From assembly GCF_001307315.1 (NCBI RefSeq), contig NZ_LGUC01000001.1, positions 1,674,001 to 1,738,000 on the forward strand: DNA of 64,000 bases, given 5' to 3'. Shown here in pieces: positions 18,886 to 27,696 of the stretch; position 1 is the stretch's first letter, and each line of letters begins with the position of its first letter. The stretch is from Halolamina pelagica. GTDB taxonomy: Archaea > Halobacteriota > Halobacteria > Halobacteriales > Haloferacaceae. The position numbers and the translations under genes are program-made. The notes below the pieces were generated by a model. It was given only the letters and a program-made list of their open reading frames with translations. It was not told where the DNA came from and did not search any database.

Positions 18886-21642
18886 ATGAAACTACGTTCG
18901 CTCGCGTTGGCAGTCCTCCTCGTGTTCGCAGGCGTGACGGCACCGGTCGCTGCTGGCGACGACGGCCGGCCGCTCGCCGATGCCGGCCTCGATCAGACTG
19001 CGACGGTCGGCAGCACGGTGTATCTCGACGGCGGTGGCAGTCTCGACCCCGACGGCGAAATCGTCGCGTACAACTGGTCGATCGAAACGCCGGATGGGGC
19101 GACGATCACGCCCGCCGATCCGACTTCGGCGACGACTCGCTTCATCCCCGAGGAAGTCGGACGGTACTACGTCACGCTGACCGTCACCGGCGACGACGGA
19201 AAGCGCCACAGCGACACGCTGTACGTCGACGTCGAACGGTCGTCCGACCCGCCGGCGCCTGCCCCCGGAACGGCGACTCCGTCGGAAACGACGACGGCAA
19301 CTACGACGCCCACCACGGGCTCGAACGGGGAGACGACGCCACGTTCGGAGCCGACGCCGAGCGCGGAATCGACGCCGAATCAGGTCAGGACTGCAGAGCC
19401 CGAGCCGACGGCACAGAACGCCCCGGACAGCACGACTGCGTCGACGAACCAGCCACCGAATGGTGCCATCCGCGGCCCCTCATCGGGCGCCTCGGGGTCG
19501 TCGGTGACCTACACGATCGACGCGACCGACCCGGATGGCGAAATCGTCGATCGGTGGTGGCTCCCGACGGCGCTGTCCGCCTCACCAGCGGCGCAGAGCG
19601 AACTCCGGAGCCGCACACGCAGCCTCACGGTCGACGGAACGCCCGGGACGACTGCGGAGATCTCGGCGATCGTCGTCGACGACGACGGCGCGACGGCGAC
19701 GCTGACGAAGAGCGTCGACGTGCGGAACACCCACCCGAGCGCCTCGATCGAAGGCGACAACACGGCGGTCGTCAACTCGACGAAAACGTATCGGCTCGTA
19801 GCGTCCGATCCGGACGGGCAGATCACGTCGGTGAGTCTGACGAGCGACGACGGGTCGGTCGAGGCGGTGGCGCCGATGCCGTGGCGCGGGCCGACCAGCA
19901 GCGGCGAGTGGGCACGCTCGTTCCGGTTCACGGAGATCCCTGCGGATGATGGAACGGTGACGTTGGAAGCGACGGTTCGAGACGAGCATGGCGGCGTGAC
20001 GCGGGTAGAGAAGGTGGTGACTGTTGTTGACAGTTCGAATAATTTCGGTCAAGACCCACTCAACGAACACATCCCAAAAATCCTCAGCTTGGAAGCATCT
20101 TTCATTAATGACAAAGAAGGTACTAATAGTAGACAAGTCTTATTTACCGCTGAAGCAACCGACCCTGATTCAAACCGACTGACTTTCGACTGGCGAATCG
20201 GTGACGTTGCGATGCTCAGCAATAGAGCAAGTGGCGACCCAGCACAAGCGAATATTTCGTATTCGCTTGAAGACTTGCAATTTGAGGACGGAACAGTCTC
20301 CGTTTCTCTAATAGTCACCGACCAAAATGGTAATGATCAAAAACTACAGAAAACCTTCGAACTGGAACGTCCTATCCCGATTGGTGGGAATATCGGACGG
20401 GCTAACCAAATCCAGATCTCGCACACTCAGGGAAGGACGGTTTACGGCAGGTATCAGATGAACTCAATCCATGCAGGTGAACAGATATTCATTAGCTTTG
20501 GTGATGAACACTCAGAGTCATATACGCTGGGGAACACGCGGTCCCATCAATTTAAATACGAGTATTCTTCAGCGGGACGATACGCTATCTCCATTAGCCC
20601 CAGTTGGACTTCTGATAGCGCAACAGCTCCAGTAAATATATCTCAACGAACATACACGGTCTGGCACTACGAACAGAACAAAACAGAAGTACTCAGAACA
20701 AAAGCCGCTGAAAGCCCCGGGGAAGATTGGGCACGGGACGGAATCGCTCGTATCGATCGAAAACAGATCGGTGTCGAGACCACGAAGACACGCGCGATCG
20801 ACGATAGAACGATAACGAGCCCTGGCCAGGAGTGGGCCCGGATTGGAACGACCATCGAGTATCACACCGAACAGCGGAGGACTGAAAGCACCAGCCATCC
20901 AGGCGGGAACTGGGCTCTCGCGGAACGGAACATCGATCGGAAACAAGTATTCATCGGCTGGGAACACACAACGGTTCCTCGGCGTGGACTCCTCGGGACT
21001 GACTGGGAATACGTCAAGGCAGTCCCGTATACCGTCCAAGAAACCGAAACACAACGATCTGCGGACCGACCGAGCGGAAGTGGATGGAGCCGCGGTGAGC
21101 AAGTAGGAAAAACACAGGTTGATTATAGCACGCGGTGGGTCGACTATCGGTTCCACGCAAACGCAGACTGGCAGTACCTCGGAGCGGATCGATACATCAG
21201 TGGCTACGACAAGACGACGACGTGTGTCGAATATATCGAACTCTACCAGACCCGACACTGTGTCGAAGAGGAAACCAACTACCATCCCGAGTACGACTAT
21301 CGCTACGAATATCGCGTCCCGGAGTATGACCCGGTTTACGAATGGGAACGTAGTGTTGAGGAGACAAACTACGACTACCGTTACCGCGCAGCCACGTACG
21401 AAGCGGAAGCGATTCACGCGTATACGAAAGAGGTCCGCGTAGGGACCGAGTACATTCAGTGGAAACGACCGGTCTTCGAAAAGAGGAACATCTATCGATG
21501 GAAGAACACACAATACACGTGGCACGAAACTAGGGCATTCAGTAAGCCGTCCGGTGACGTACGTAATCTCACTAAAGTAGTGAAGCAGTGTGGAACTGAA
21601 CCCGCAGACCAGGAACCGAACATCTGTTCTGAGGGGGACTAA
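18886..21642 (+). CDS. Large secreted PKD-domain protein with novel aromatic C-terminal region
   Basis: The 918-residue exported protein has a signal peptide at residues 1-23 (LALAVLLVFAGV, cleavage after VAA). A PKD/Ig-like domain spans about 30-117 (GGGSLDPDGEIVAYNWS). A Thr/Pro linker spans 118-190. Further PKD-like domains start near 193 (TDPDGEIVDRWW), 283 (SDPDGQITSVS) and 395 (TDPDSNRLTFDWRIGD). From about 600 there are repeats of a Pro-Gly-x-x-Trp-Ala-x-x-Gly motif (607, 645, 670, 729). The tail is Tyr-rich (EYDYRYEYRVPEYDPVYEW) with four or more cysteines. There is no C-terminal membrane anchor. GC content falls abruptly at codon 382. The CAP lipoprotein gene follows with no gap. It is probably a cell-surface or extracellular adhesin-like protein; function unknown. 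Confidence 0.8.
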   Translation: MKLRSLALAVLLVFAGVTAPVAAGDDGRPLADAGLDQTATVGSTVYLDGGGSLDPDGEIVAYNWSIETPDGATITPADPTSATTRFIPEEVGRYYVTLTVTGDDGKRHSDTLYVDVERSSDPPAPAPGTATPSETTTATTTPTTGSNGETTPRSEPTPSAESTPNQVRTAEPEPTAQNAPDSTTASTNQPPNGAIRGPSSGASGSSVTYTIDATDPDGEIVDRWWLPTALSASPAAQSELRSRTRSLTVDGTPGTTAEISAIVVDDDGATATLTKSVDVRNTHPSASIEGDNTAVVNSTKTYRLVASDPDGQITSVSLTSDDGSVEAVAPMPWRGPTSSGEWARSFRFTEIPADDGTVTLEATVRDEHGGVTRVEKVVTVVDSSNNFGQDPLNEHIPKILSLEASFINDKEGTNSRQVLFTAEATDPDSNRLTFDWRIGDVAMLSNRASGDPAQANISYSLEDLQFEDGTVSVSLIVTDQNGNDQKLQKTFELERPIPIGGNIGRANQIQISHTQGRTVYGRYQMNSIHAGEQIFISFGDEHSESYTLGNTRSHQFKYEYSSAGRYAISISPSWTSDSATAPVNISQRTYTVWHYEQNKTEVLRTKAAESPGEDWARDGIARIDRKQIGVETTKTRAIDDRTITSPGQEWARIGTTIEYHTEQRRTESTSHPGGNWALAERNIDRKQVFIGWEHTTVPRRGLLGTDWEYVKAVPYTVQETETQRSADRPSGSGWSRGEQVGKTQVDYSTRWVDYRFHANADWQYLGADRYISGYDKTTTCVEYIELYQTRHCVEEETNYHPEYDYRYEYRVPEYDPVYEWERSVEETNYDYRYRAATYEAEAIHAYTKEVRVGTEYIQWKRPVFEKRNIYRWKNTQYTWHETRAFSKPSGDVRNLTKVVKQCGTEPADQEPNICSEGD

Positions 21643-22103
21643 ATGAGAGTTGTAACGATCGCAGTTTGTCTGCTGGTACTCACTGCTGGCTGTGTCGGGA
21701 ACGGCAAAATTCCGGTCGGTGCTGACGAAACCGAAGAAGTGGCTACGGAATCAGAACTAACACTTCAAGAACCGAAGACACCGTCGCCAGCTAAGTACAA
21801 CGTAGATGTGGATCGAATAGAGAATCTTATTCACGAGAAAATGAACGAGCGACGGAAAGAGAACGGACTAGAACCGCTTGCTCGGAACCAGACGCTAGAC
21901 GCTGCCGCTCGGTACAAGTCATGGGACATGGCACAACGGGACTATTTCGCACACATAGGCCCAAACGGGACTAAGGTAGGTGTGAAATTTATCAAAAGGC
22001 ATATCCGGTGTAATTCAATTGGAGAAAACTTACATAGGGCAGGATATGGTGAAAGTGTGGCATATCCCGGTTCAGAACTGCCTAGAGATAGTAAGATAGC
22101 CAC
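20030..22103. other. Low-GC segment spanning two secreted-protein genes
   Basis: Between about 20030 and 22103 the base composition drops well below that of the flanks, with AT-rich codons such as AAT, ATA, TTA and AGA that are otherwise rare in the window. Both edges are sharp and lie inside coding frames: codon 382 of the PKD gene and about codon 154 of the CAP gene. No inverted repeats, integrase, transposase or tRNA mark the edges. The simplest reading is replacement by homologous recombination with a divergent allele. Confidence 0.7.
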
Positions 22104-22239
22104 TGACGCCGTCGATGCCCTCCTCAACTCCCCGGGCCACCGCGCGAACGCCCTCTCCCCCAACTACGACTCACAAGGAATCGGGGTTTTCGTCGACGAA
22201 AACGGCACCGTCTTCGTCACCCAGGAGTTCTGCGGTTAG
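21643..22239 (+). CDS. CAP (SCP/PR-1)-domain lipoprotein
   Basis: This 198-residue protein has a signal peptide and haloarchaeal lipobox (LTAGC, lipidated Cys17), a linker, and a CAP domain from about residue 60 (IENLIHEKMNERRKENGLEP). CAP signature elements are AHIGPNG, SIGENLHR, and PGHRANALSPNYDSQGIGV. CAP proteins are secreted and variously bind lipids or glycans or have protease-like pockets. The start is immediately after the stop of the PKD gene, implying co-expression and possibly a surface complex. The first 154 codons are low-GC and the last 45 are GC-rich. Its stop overlaps the convergent aroC stop. Confidence 0.88.
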   Translation: MRVVTIAVCLLVLTAGCVGNGKIPVGADETEEVATESELTLQEPKTPSPAKYNVDVDRIENLIHEKMNERRKENGLEPLARNQTLDAAARYKSWDMAQRDYFAHIGPNGTKVGVKFIKRHIRCNSIGENLHRAGYGESVAYPGSELPRDSKIATDAVDALLNSPGHRANALSPNYDSQGIGVFVDENGTVFVTQEFCG

Positions 22240-23402
22240 TCGTTCCGCGGGCTGCTCGGGTGGTACGGCGTGTCGTACGCCCCGGGGTTGTCGTCGAGCC
22301 GGTCAGGGTTGATCCGGCCGCCGAGCAGCATGAAGTCGAGAATCGTCAGATACAGCATCGCTTCGACCACCGGGACGGCTCGGGGTGGGAGCACCGGATC
22401 GTGACGCCCCACGACCTGGATATCCTTCTCCTCGCCAGTCTCCCAATCGGCGGTCTTCTGAGTTTTCGGAATCGACGTGGGCGCGTGGAGGGTGAGCTCG
22501 CCGTAGATCGGCTGGCCGGTCGTGATGCCGCCCTGCAACCCGCCGTGGTCGTTGCCCACAGGCGTCGGGTCGGGGTCGTCCTCGCCAGCCGGGAACTCCC
22601 AGTCCTCGTTGCGTTCCTTACCAGTGACTTCGCGTGCCTCCTTCCCGAGTCCGTACTCGATCCCCGTCGTCGCCGGGACCGAGAGCATCGCCTGCCCGAG
22701 TCGAGCGGGGAAGCTGTCGAACCGTGGCGAACCCAGTCCACGGGGAACACCCTGGGCCTCGAAGGCGACACTGCCGCCGATGGAGTCACCCGCCTCCTGG
22801 TACTCGTCGATCAGATCGCGCATCGCTTCGGCGGTTTCGGGGTCCGCACAGCGCACTTCGTTCTCCTCGCTGTGTTCGAGCATCTGATCGAAACTGACCG
22901 CCGGCGCCTCGATATCGCCGATCTGGCTGACGTGTGCCTTGACCTGCACGTCGTACTCGCTCTGGTCGAGCACCTGCTTCGCGACGGCGCCGGCGGCGAC
23001 CCAGTTCACCGTCTCGCGCGCGCTGGAGCGGCCACCGCCGCCCCAGTTCCGCGTGCCGAACTTCGCGGAGTAGGTGAAGTCGCCGTGGCTCGGCCGCGGT
23101 GCGGTGACGAACGGCTCGTACTTCCCCGATCGGGCGTCCTTGTTCTGGATCGTCATCCCGATCGGCGTCCCGGTCGTGTAGCCGTCTTGCAGGCCGGACT
23201 GGATCGAGACCTCGTCCGGTTCGCCGCGGCTGGTGGTGATCATCGACTGGCCGGGCTTGCGCCGGTCCAGGTCGCGCTGGATGTCCGCTTCGTCGAGTTC
23301 GACGCCGGCCGGGACGCCGCTGACGGTACAGCCCATCCCCGGACCGTGACTCTCGCCGTAGGTGGTCACCTGAAACAGGCGACCAAAGCGATTGCCGTTC
23401 AT
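22236..23402 (-). CDS. aroC: Chorismate synthase
   Basis: It performs the last shikimate step, anti-1,4-elimination of phosphate from EPSP to give chorismate, and needs reduced FMN. The 388-residue protein shows family signatures GRLFQVTTYGESHGPGMG (residues 6-23), GGGRSSARETVNWVAAGA, and PVGNDHGGLQGGIT with SIPKTQ downstream. I chose ATG 23402 because the signature begins a few residues in. It lies near aroA, with one phosphatase-family gene between, so the region carries the end of the aromatic pathway. Confidence 0.95.
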   Translation of the reverse strand: MNGNRFGRLFQVTTYGESHGPGMGCTVSGVPAGVELDEADIQRDLDRRKPGQSMITTSRGEPDEVSIQSGLQDGYTTGTPIGMTIQNKDARSGKYEPFVTAPRPSHGDFTYSAKFGTRNWGGGGRSSARETVNWVAAGAVAKQVLDQSEYDVQVKAHVSQIGDIEAPAVSFDQMLEHSEENEVRCADPETAEAMRDLIDEYQEAGDSIGGSVAFEAQGVPRGLGSPRFDSFPARLGQAMLSVPATTGIEYGLGKEAREVTGKERNEDWEFPAGEDDPDPTPVGNDHGGLQGGITTGQPIYGELTLHAPTSIPKTQKTADWETGEEKDIQVVGRHDPVLPPRAVPVVEAMLYLTILDFMLLGGRINPDRLDDNPGAYDTPYHPSSPRND

Positions 23403-23496
23403 GGGCAAACCTAGAGAGCCGGGCATATAGTCGTTGCAGAAGCGGCCGGTCACCACGGCGTCAACGCTGGCGAGGCGGTGAGAACGGGCGGAGCAG

Positions 23497-24764
23497 TCAG
23501 CTCTGCAGGTCGCTCGCCCGAGCGGCAGCGAAGGGAACGATCATCTCCGCCGGCGTCATCCCGCCGTGGACGCCGATCTTGTCGTCCGCCTCGTGCCACA
23601 TCGGCGATTGGCGGTGGACTGCCAACAGATCGGGGGCACGGCGGTCGAACGTCTCGCCCGGCTCGGCGTGGTTGCTGCCGAAGAGTCCGCGTTCGCGGTA
23701 CTCCGTTTCGGTGAAGAGGAGCACGTCCTCGCCAGCCTTCTCTTCGAGATACTCGCGGAGCGTCCCGACGCGGCCGTCGGCGACGTGGAACTGGACGTTC
23801 CGTGGGCCGCCCTGTGGCGGAATCGCTTCGTCGTCGGCGTCTCGCTCGAGACAGTCCTGCACCGCCGGGACCGAGAGATCGACCGCGGCCGACTGCTCGA
23901 CGTTCGTGTGGCCGTGATCAGCCGTCACCAGGAAAGCGGTTCGCTCGGCCGTGTCTGGGTCGAGTTCCTCGAGGAACCCCGTTCGGATCGCCTCGGTGAC
24001 CATCCTGACCTGTGCGTCGTATCGGGCCGTCTCGGTCCCGGTCACGTGGGAGATCGAGTCGACGTTGGGGACGTAGGCGGTGACGTGTGTCGGCTCGTCG
24101 CCGTCGGCAACCACGTCGCGGAGCGTGACCGCCATATCGGCGACGTTCCAGTAGCCGTGGGTTTCCGCGCCGGCCGTGGTCAGTTCGGAGGAGATCGAAC
24201 CGGCGATATGCTGGGGCTGAGTGACGTGGGTGTCGATTCCCTGTCCCTCGGCGTCGCCGTAGATTGCGTCCCCCTCGAACAGTTCGCGGGGGTTCGCCAG
24301 CGGGTACTCGTCCCGCACCGGCGTCCCGTCCTGGAGACTATACGGGAGCGTCTGGATCGACTCGTCGATCGAGTCGAGGTACTGGTTCCAGCCCAGCAGG
24401 CCGTGTTCGGCCGGAAGGAGCCCCGTGTGAAGGGTCGTGATCGCGGCCGCCGTCTCGGACGGGTACGTGGAGGTCAACGGGGTGACGGTGCCGTCGCGCT
24501 CGAACGACTCGAGCAGTCGGAGCTCGCTCCGGAGGCGAGTCCACTGACCGAGGCCGAAGCCGTCGACGACCAGGAGGACGACGTTCTCGATCTCGCCGTC
24601 GAGCAGCCCCGCGAACGCCTCGTCGGGGAGGTTCCGCGGGAACGCGTCCGAGAGCAGCGAGAGCGCGCTCTCGGGGCGTCGGCGAAACAGCGGTCCCGGT
24701 ACGCCGGGTAGACGTAGCCAGCGTCCTCGTACGCCGTGCGGAGGGCGGGGGCGAGTTCGTTCAC
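23497..24764 (-). CDS. Alkaline-phosphatase-superfamily (type I phosphodiesterase) protein (frameshifted in this sequence)
   Basis: The core matches nucleotide pyrophosphatase/phosphodiesterase-type metalloenzymes. The first metal site is NVVLLVVDGFGLGQW. The nucleophile is in LTSTYPSETAAAITTLHTG, where Thr or Ser follows the TSTYP motif. The second metal site is FLVTADHGHTN, with the final histidine in KIGVHGGMTPAEM. It has no signal peptide and is probably cytosolic. The frame breaks at a G4 run (24673-24676); one inserted base links CFADAP to ESALSLLSDAF, giving 422 residues from a GTG start. Substrate unknown; its position between aroC and aroA need not imply pathway membership. Confidence 0.83.
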
Positions 24765-24844
24765 GGGCGTACTCGCGGACAGACCGAAAAAGGGCTACCG
24801 ACACACCGACAGGGAGTTGCCCGCTGCGGGAGCGACCGCCGCGG

Positions 24845-26149
24845 TCAGGCGTCGGTGACGTTCGCGCCGAGCTCGTCGAGCACTGCCCAGAACTCGGGGA
24901 ACGACACGTCGACGTGTTCGGCGCCCGAGATGGTCGTCGTTCCTTCGGCCACGAGCCCCGCAACGGCCAGCGCCATCGCGATCCGGTGGTCGCCGCGGCC
25001 GTCGACGTCCGTGCCGACGAGCGAGGAGTCGCTCCCGTGGATCGTGAGCGTGTCCGTCTCCTCGGTCACTTCGGCGCCGAGCTTCCGCAGCTCCTCGGCC
25101 ATCGCGCTCACACGGTCGGTCTCCTTCAGTCGAACGTGCTCGCAGTTCACGATCCGGGTGTCGCCGTCGGCGACGGCGCCGACCGCGGCGATCGTCGGGA
25201 GGAGATCGGGCGTGTCGCCCACGTCGACCTCGACCCCAGAAAGACTACCGCCCGCAGCGCGGAGTTCGCCGGCCGCTCGGTCCCAGTCGATGTCGGCGCC
25301 CATGCGGTCCAGTACGTCGACGATGGCGGTGTCGCCCTGGGCGCTGGGGTGTGCGCCGTCGATGGTCACGCCCTCGCTCCCCGATTCGGCCGCGACGGCG
25401 CCCGCCGCCGCGAGGTAGGAGATCGAGGAGAAGTCGCCGGGGACCGCGTAGCTGCCGCCCTCGGGCGAGTACGACTGGCCACCCGCGACTCGGAATCCCG
25501 AGTCGGTTCGTTCGGCGTCGACGCCGAACGCCTCGAGCACTTCGACCGTGATGTCCACGTACGGCGCCGACTTGAGCTCGGTCTCGAGGCTGATTTCGAC
25601 CCCTTCCCCCGTCACTGCGCCGGCCATCAGCAGCGCGGTGACGAACTGCGAGGACACGTCGCCGGGCATCGAGACCGTCCCGCCAGACAGGGAGTCGCCG
25701 ACGACCAGCGGTGCTTGCCCGTTCCGGCGGGTGCTCTCGGCACGGCCGCCGAGATCCCTGACGGCGTCGAGCAGCGGCCCGTGGGGGCGCGAGCGGAGCG
25801 AGTCGTCACCGGTGAGCACCGTCAACCCGTCGGCGAGTGCGCCCGCAGCGGTGACGAGGCGCGTCGTCGTTCCGGAGTTCTCGCAGTTGATCACGTCGTC
25901 AGGGACCGCGGGTCGGCCGTCGAACCCGTCGACGCGCAGCGTCCCACTGTCTAGCTGGGACCGGTCCACCGTCCCGCCGAACGCCGAGACAGCGCGCATC
26001 GTCGCCCGCGTGTCGGCGCTCACGAGCGGGTCCTCGACGGTTGCCTCGTCCGCGTACCCAGCCGCGAGAATCGCCCGGTGCGTGTAGCTCTTCGACGGCG
26101 GCGCGCGACAGCGCCCGGAAACCCGAGAGCGCGAAACGTGTTTCTTCAT
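24845..26149 (-). CDS. aroA: 3-phosphoshikimate 1-carboxyvinyltransferase (EPSP synthase)
   Basis: It adds enolpyruvate from PEP to shikimate 3-phosphate. The 434-residue protein shows [15 protein letters not shown] (residues 14-28, shikimate phosphate binding), [10 protein letters not shown] for the conserved NxGTxxR block, and [15 protein letters not shown] with [14 protein letters not shown] near the C terminus. I chose the ATG at 26149 because the conserved SKS motif normally follows 15-20 residues in. It sits on the same strand as aroC. The 26150-26328 gap holds its presumed promoter and nothing else recognisable. Confidence 0.94.
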   Translation of the reverse strand: MKKHVSRSRVSGRCRAPPSKSYTHRAILAAGYADEATVEDPLVSADTRATMRAVSAFGGTVDRSQLDSGTLRVDGFDGRPAVPDDVINCENSGTTTRLVTAAGALADGLTVLTGDDSLRSRPHGPLLDAVRDLGGRAESTRRNGQAPLVVGDSLSGGTVSMPGDVSSQFVTALLMAGAVTGEGVEISLETELKSAPYVDITVEVLEAFGVDAERTDSGFRVAGGQSYSPEGGSYAVPGDFSSISYLAAAGAVAAESGSEGVTIDGAHPSAQGDTAIVDVLDRMGADIDWDRAAGELRAAGGSLSGVEVDVGDTPDLLPTIAAVGAVADGDTRIVNCEHVRLKETDRVSAMAEELRKLGAEVTEETDTLTIHGSDSSLVGTDVDGRGDHRIAMALAVAGLVAEGTTTISGAEHVDVSFPEFWAVLDELGANVTDA

Positions 26150-26328
26150 ACGCCGGAGTCGGGTCGGGGGAAGATGAGTCCACCGGAGCAACGATTCAAG
26201 TACGATGCCGGGACCAGACCGCCCGTGCGTTGAGAACTGTCGCGGGACGGTTCGCGGCTGTGCGGCCAGCCGTCTCGCGTCCGCGGCTCGGCCGCCTGTT
26301 CGCCAGTTCTGGGCTCGCCAGCCCCGCG

Positions 26329-27594
26329 CTACGCTTCGTCGGCGTCGACGCCGGCCGACTCGGCCATCGCGCCGGCGAGCACTCGCGTCGCGTTCGCGCA
26401 GTCCTCCCAGTCCGTCCACTCCCGGGGATTGTGGCTGATGCCCTCCTGTGACGGCGCGAACAGCAGCGCCGCCTCGGTCACGTCGGCGACGTGCATGGTG
26501 TCGTGAGCGGCGCCGGAGTGGAGATCCATCGTCTGAACGTCTGCGGCCGCTCCCGCGCGGTGGGCCGCCTCGCGTAGCGACTCGCTCATCGGCGTCGGCT
26601 CGAGATCGAACGGGCGAGCGAACGAGGTCTCGACGCCGCGGTCGGCCTCGACGATCGCGAGACTCGACCGCGTGGCCTCCACGATGGTCTGCATCGACTG
26701 GTACTCCACGTCCCGGATGTCGACACCCAGCTCGACCGTCCCCGGGACGACGTTGGTCGCGTTCGGCGACACCGAGAGGGATCCCACGGTGCCGACTGCG
26801 GTCTCGCTCTCCGTCTCGACCACGTCGGTCGCCGCCGCTTCGACGTCCAACACCACCTCCGAGGCGGCCGCGAGCGCGTCGGTTCGCTCGTCCATCGGCG
26901 TCGCACCGGCGTGGTTAGCCTCACCCAAGATCTCCACCTCGCAGTGGGTGATGCCCGTGATCGTCGTGACGACGCCGACGGGGACGTTCTCGCGTTCGAG
27001 TCGGGTGTCCTGCTCGATGTGGAGTTCGTACCACGCCTCCCACTCGCTGGCGTCGAGTCGGCCCTCGCCCCGAAAGCCGATTCGCTCCAGGGCGTCCACG
27101 AGGGCGATCCCGTCGTCGTCCTCGATGGCGAGTGCGTCTTCGACCGACCGGTCGCCTACGGCTACCGAGGAGCCGAGGAGCCCGTCCGCGAATCGCTGGC
27201 CCTCCTCCTCGGTGAAGGAGACGACCACCAGCGGCCGCGCCGGCTCGACGCCGGCGTCCTGCATCGCGCGGACCGCCTCGAGCGCCGCGTACACGCCCAG
27301 TGGGCCGTCGAAGATGCCGCCCTCGGGGACCGAATCGACGTGGCTCCCCGCGGCGACAGGGGGTGCGTCGGGGTCGGCCGATTCGGGGGTCCACGTGCCG
27401 GCGATGTTCCCGACGGCGTCGACAGTCACGTCGAGTCCGGCGGCTTCCATCCGGCCGACGAGGGTTTCCCGCGCGGCGCGGTTCGCGTCGGTCCCCGTCA
27501 GCACCGTCCGGGCGCGCCCGTCCGCGACCTCGATCTCGCCGTGCTTCGCGTTGGCCTCGATGTCCGCCTGCAAGCGGTCGGTGTCGATCTCCAT
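26329..27594 (-). CDS. M20-family amidohydrolase (N-carbamoyl-amino-acid hydrolase/allantoate amidohydrolase type)
   Basis: This 421-residue protein has the binuclear metal site of the HyuC/AllC branch. The pieces are [19 protein letters not shown] (His and bridging Asp), [16 protein letters not shown] (Glu pair), [13 protein letters not shown] (His), and [14 protein letters not shown] (the distal His). The dimerisation domain around [15 protein letters not shown] is intact. It would cleave ureido or carbamoyl bonds in pyrimidine, purine or amino-acid breakdown. The exact substrate is undetermined. It is divergent from the helicase gene by about 100 bp. Confidence 0.88.
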   Translation of the reverse strand: MEIDTDRLQADIEANAKHGEIEVADGRARTVLTGTDANRAARETLVGRMEAAGLDVTVDAVGNIAGTWTPESADPDAPPVAAGSHVDSVPEGGIFDGPLGVYAALEAVRAMQDAGVEPARPLVVVSFTEEEGQRFADGLLGSSVAVGDRSVEDALAIEDDDGIALVDALERIGFRGEGRLDASEWEAWYELHIEQDTRLERENVPVGVVTTITGITHCEVEILGEANHAGATPMDERTDALAAASEVVLDVEAAATDVVETESETAVGTVGSLSVSPNATNVVPGTVELGVDIRDVEYQSMQTIVEATRSSLAIVEADRGVETSFARPFDLEPTPMSESLREAAHRAGAAADVQTMDLHSGAAHDTMHVADVTEAALLFAPSQEGISHNPREWTDWEDCANATRVLAGAMAESAGVDADEA

Positions 27595-27664
27595 AGCCGA
27601 CCGTGGCGGGGCAGTGGCCTTACGTGTACGCTTCGGGGCAGACGAGTCCGCCGGAGGCGTGGTG

Positions 27665-27670
27665 CTTAAC
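27665..27670 (+). promoter_or_regulatory. TATA-like element for the Lhr-like helicase
   Basis: CTTAAC is centred about 28 nt before the ATG at 27697, consistent with leaderless transcription. Confidence 0.4.
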
Positions 27671-27696
27671 CCCGACGACCACCTGCGTTCGACCGA

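Noticed and set aside
20030..22103. Integrated mobile element as the source of the low-GC segment
   Set aside because: No integrase, transposase, terminal repeats, tRNA or target duplications are visible, and both edges lie inside intact reading frames.
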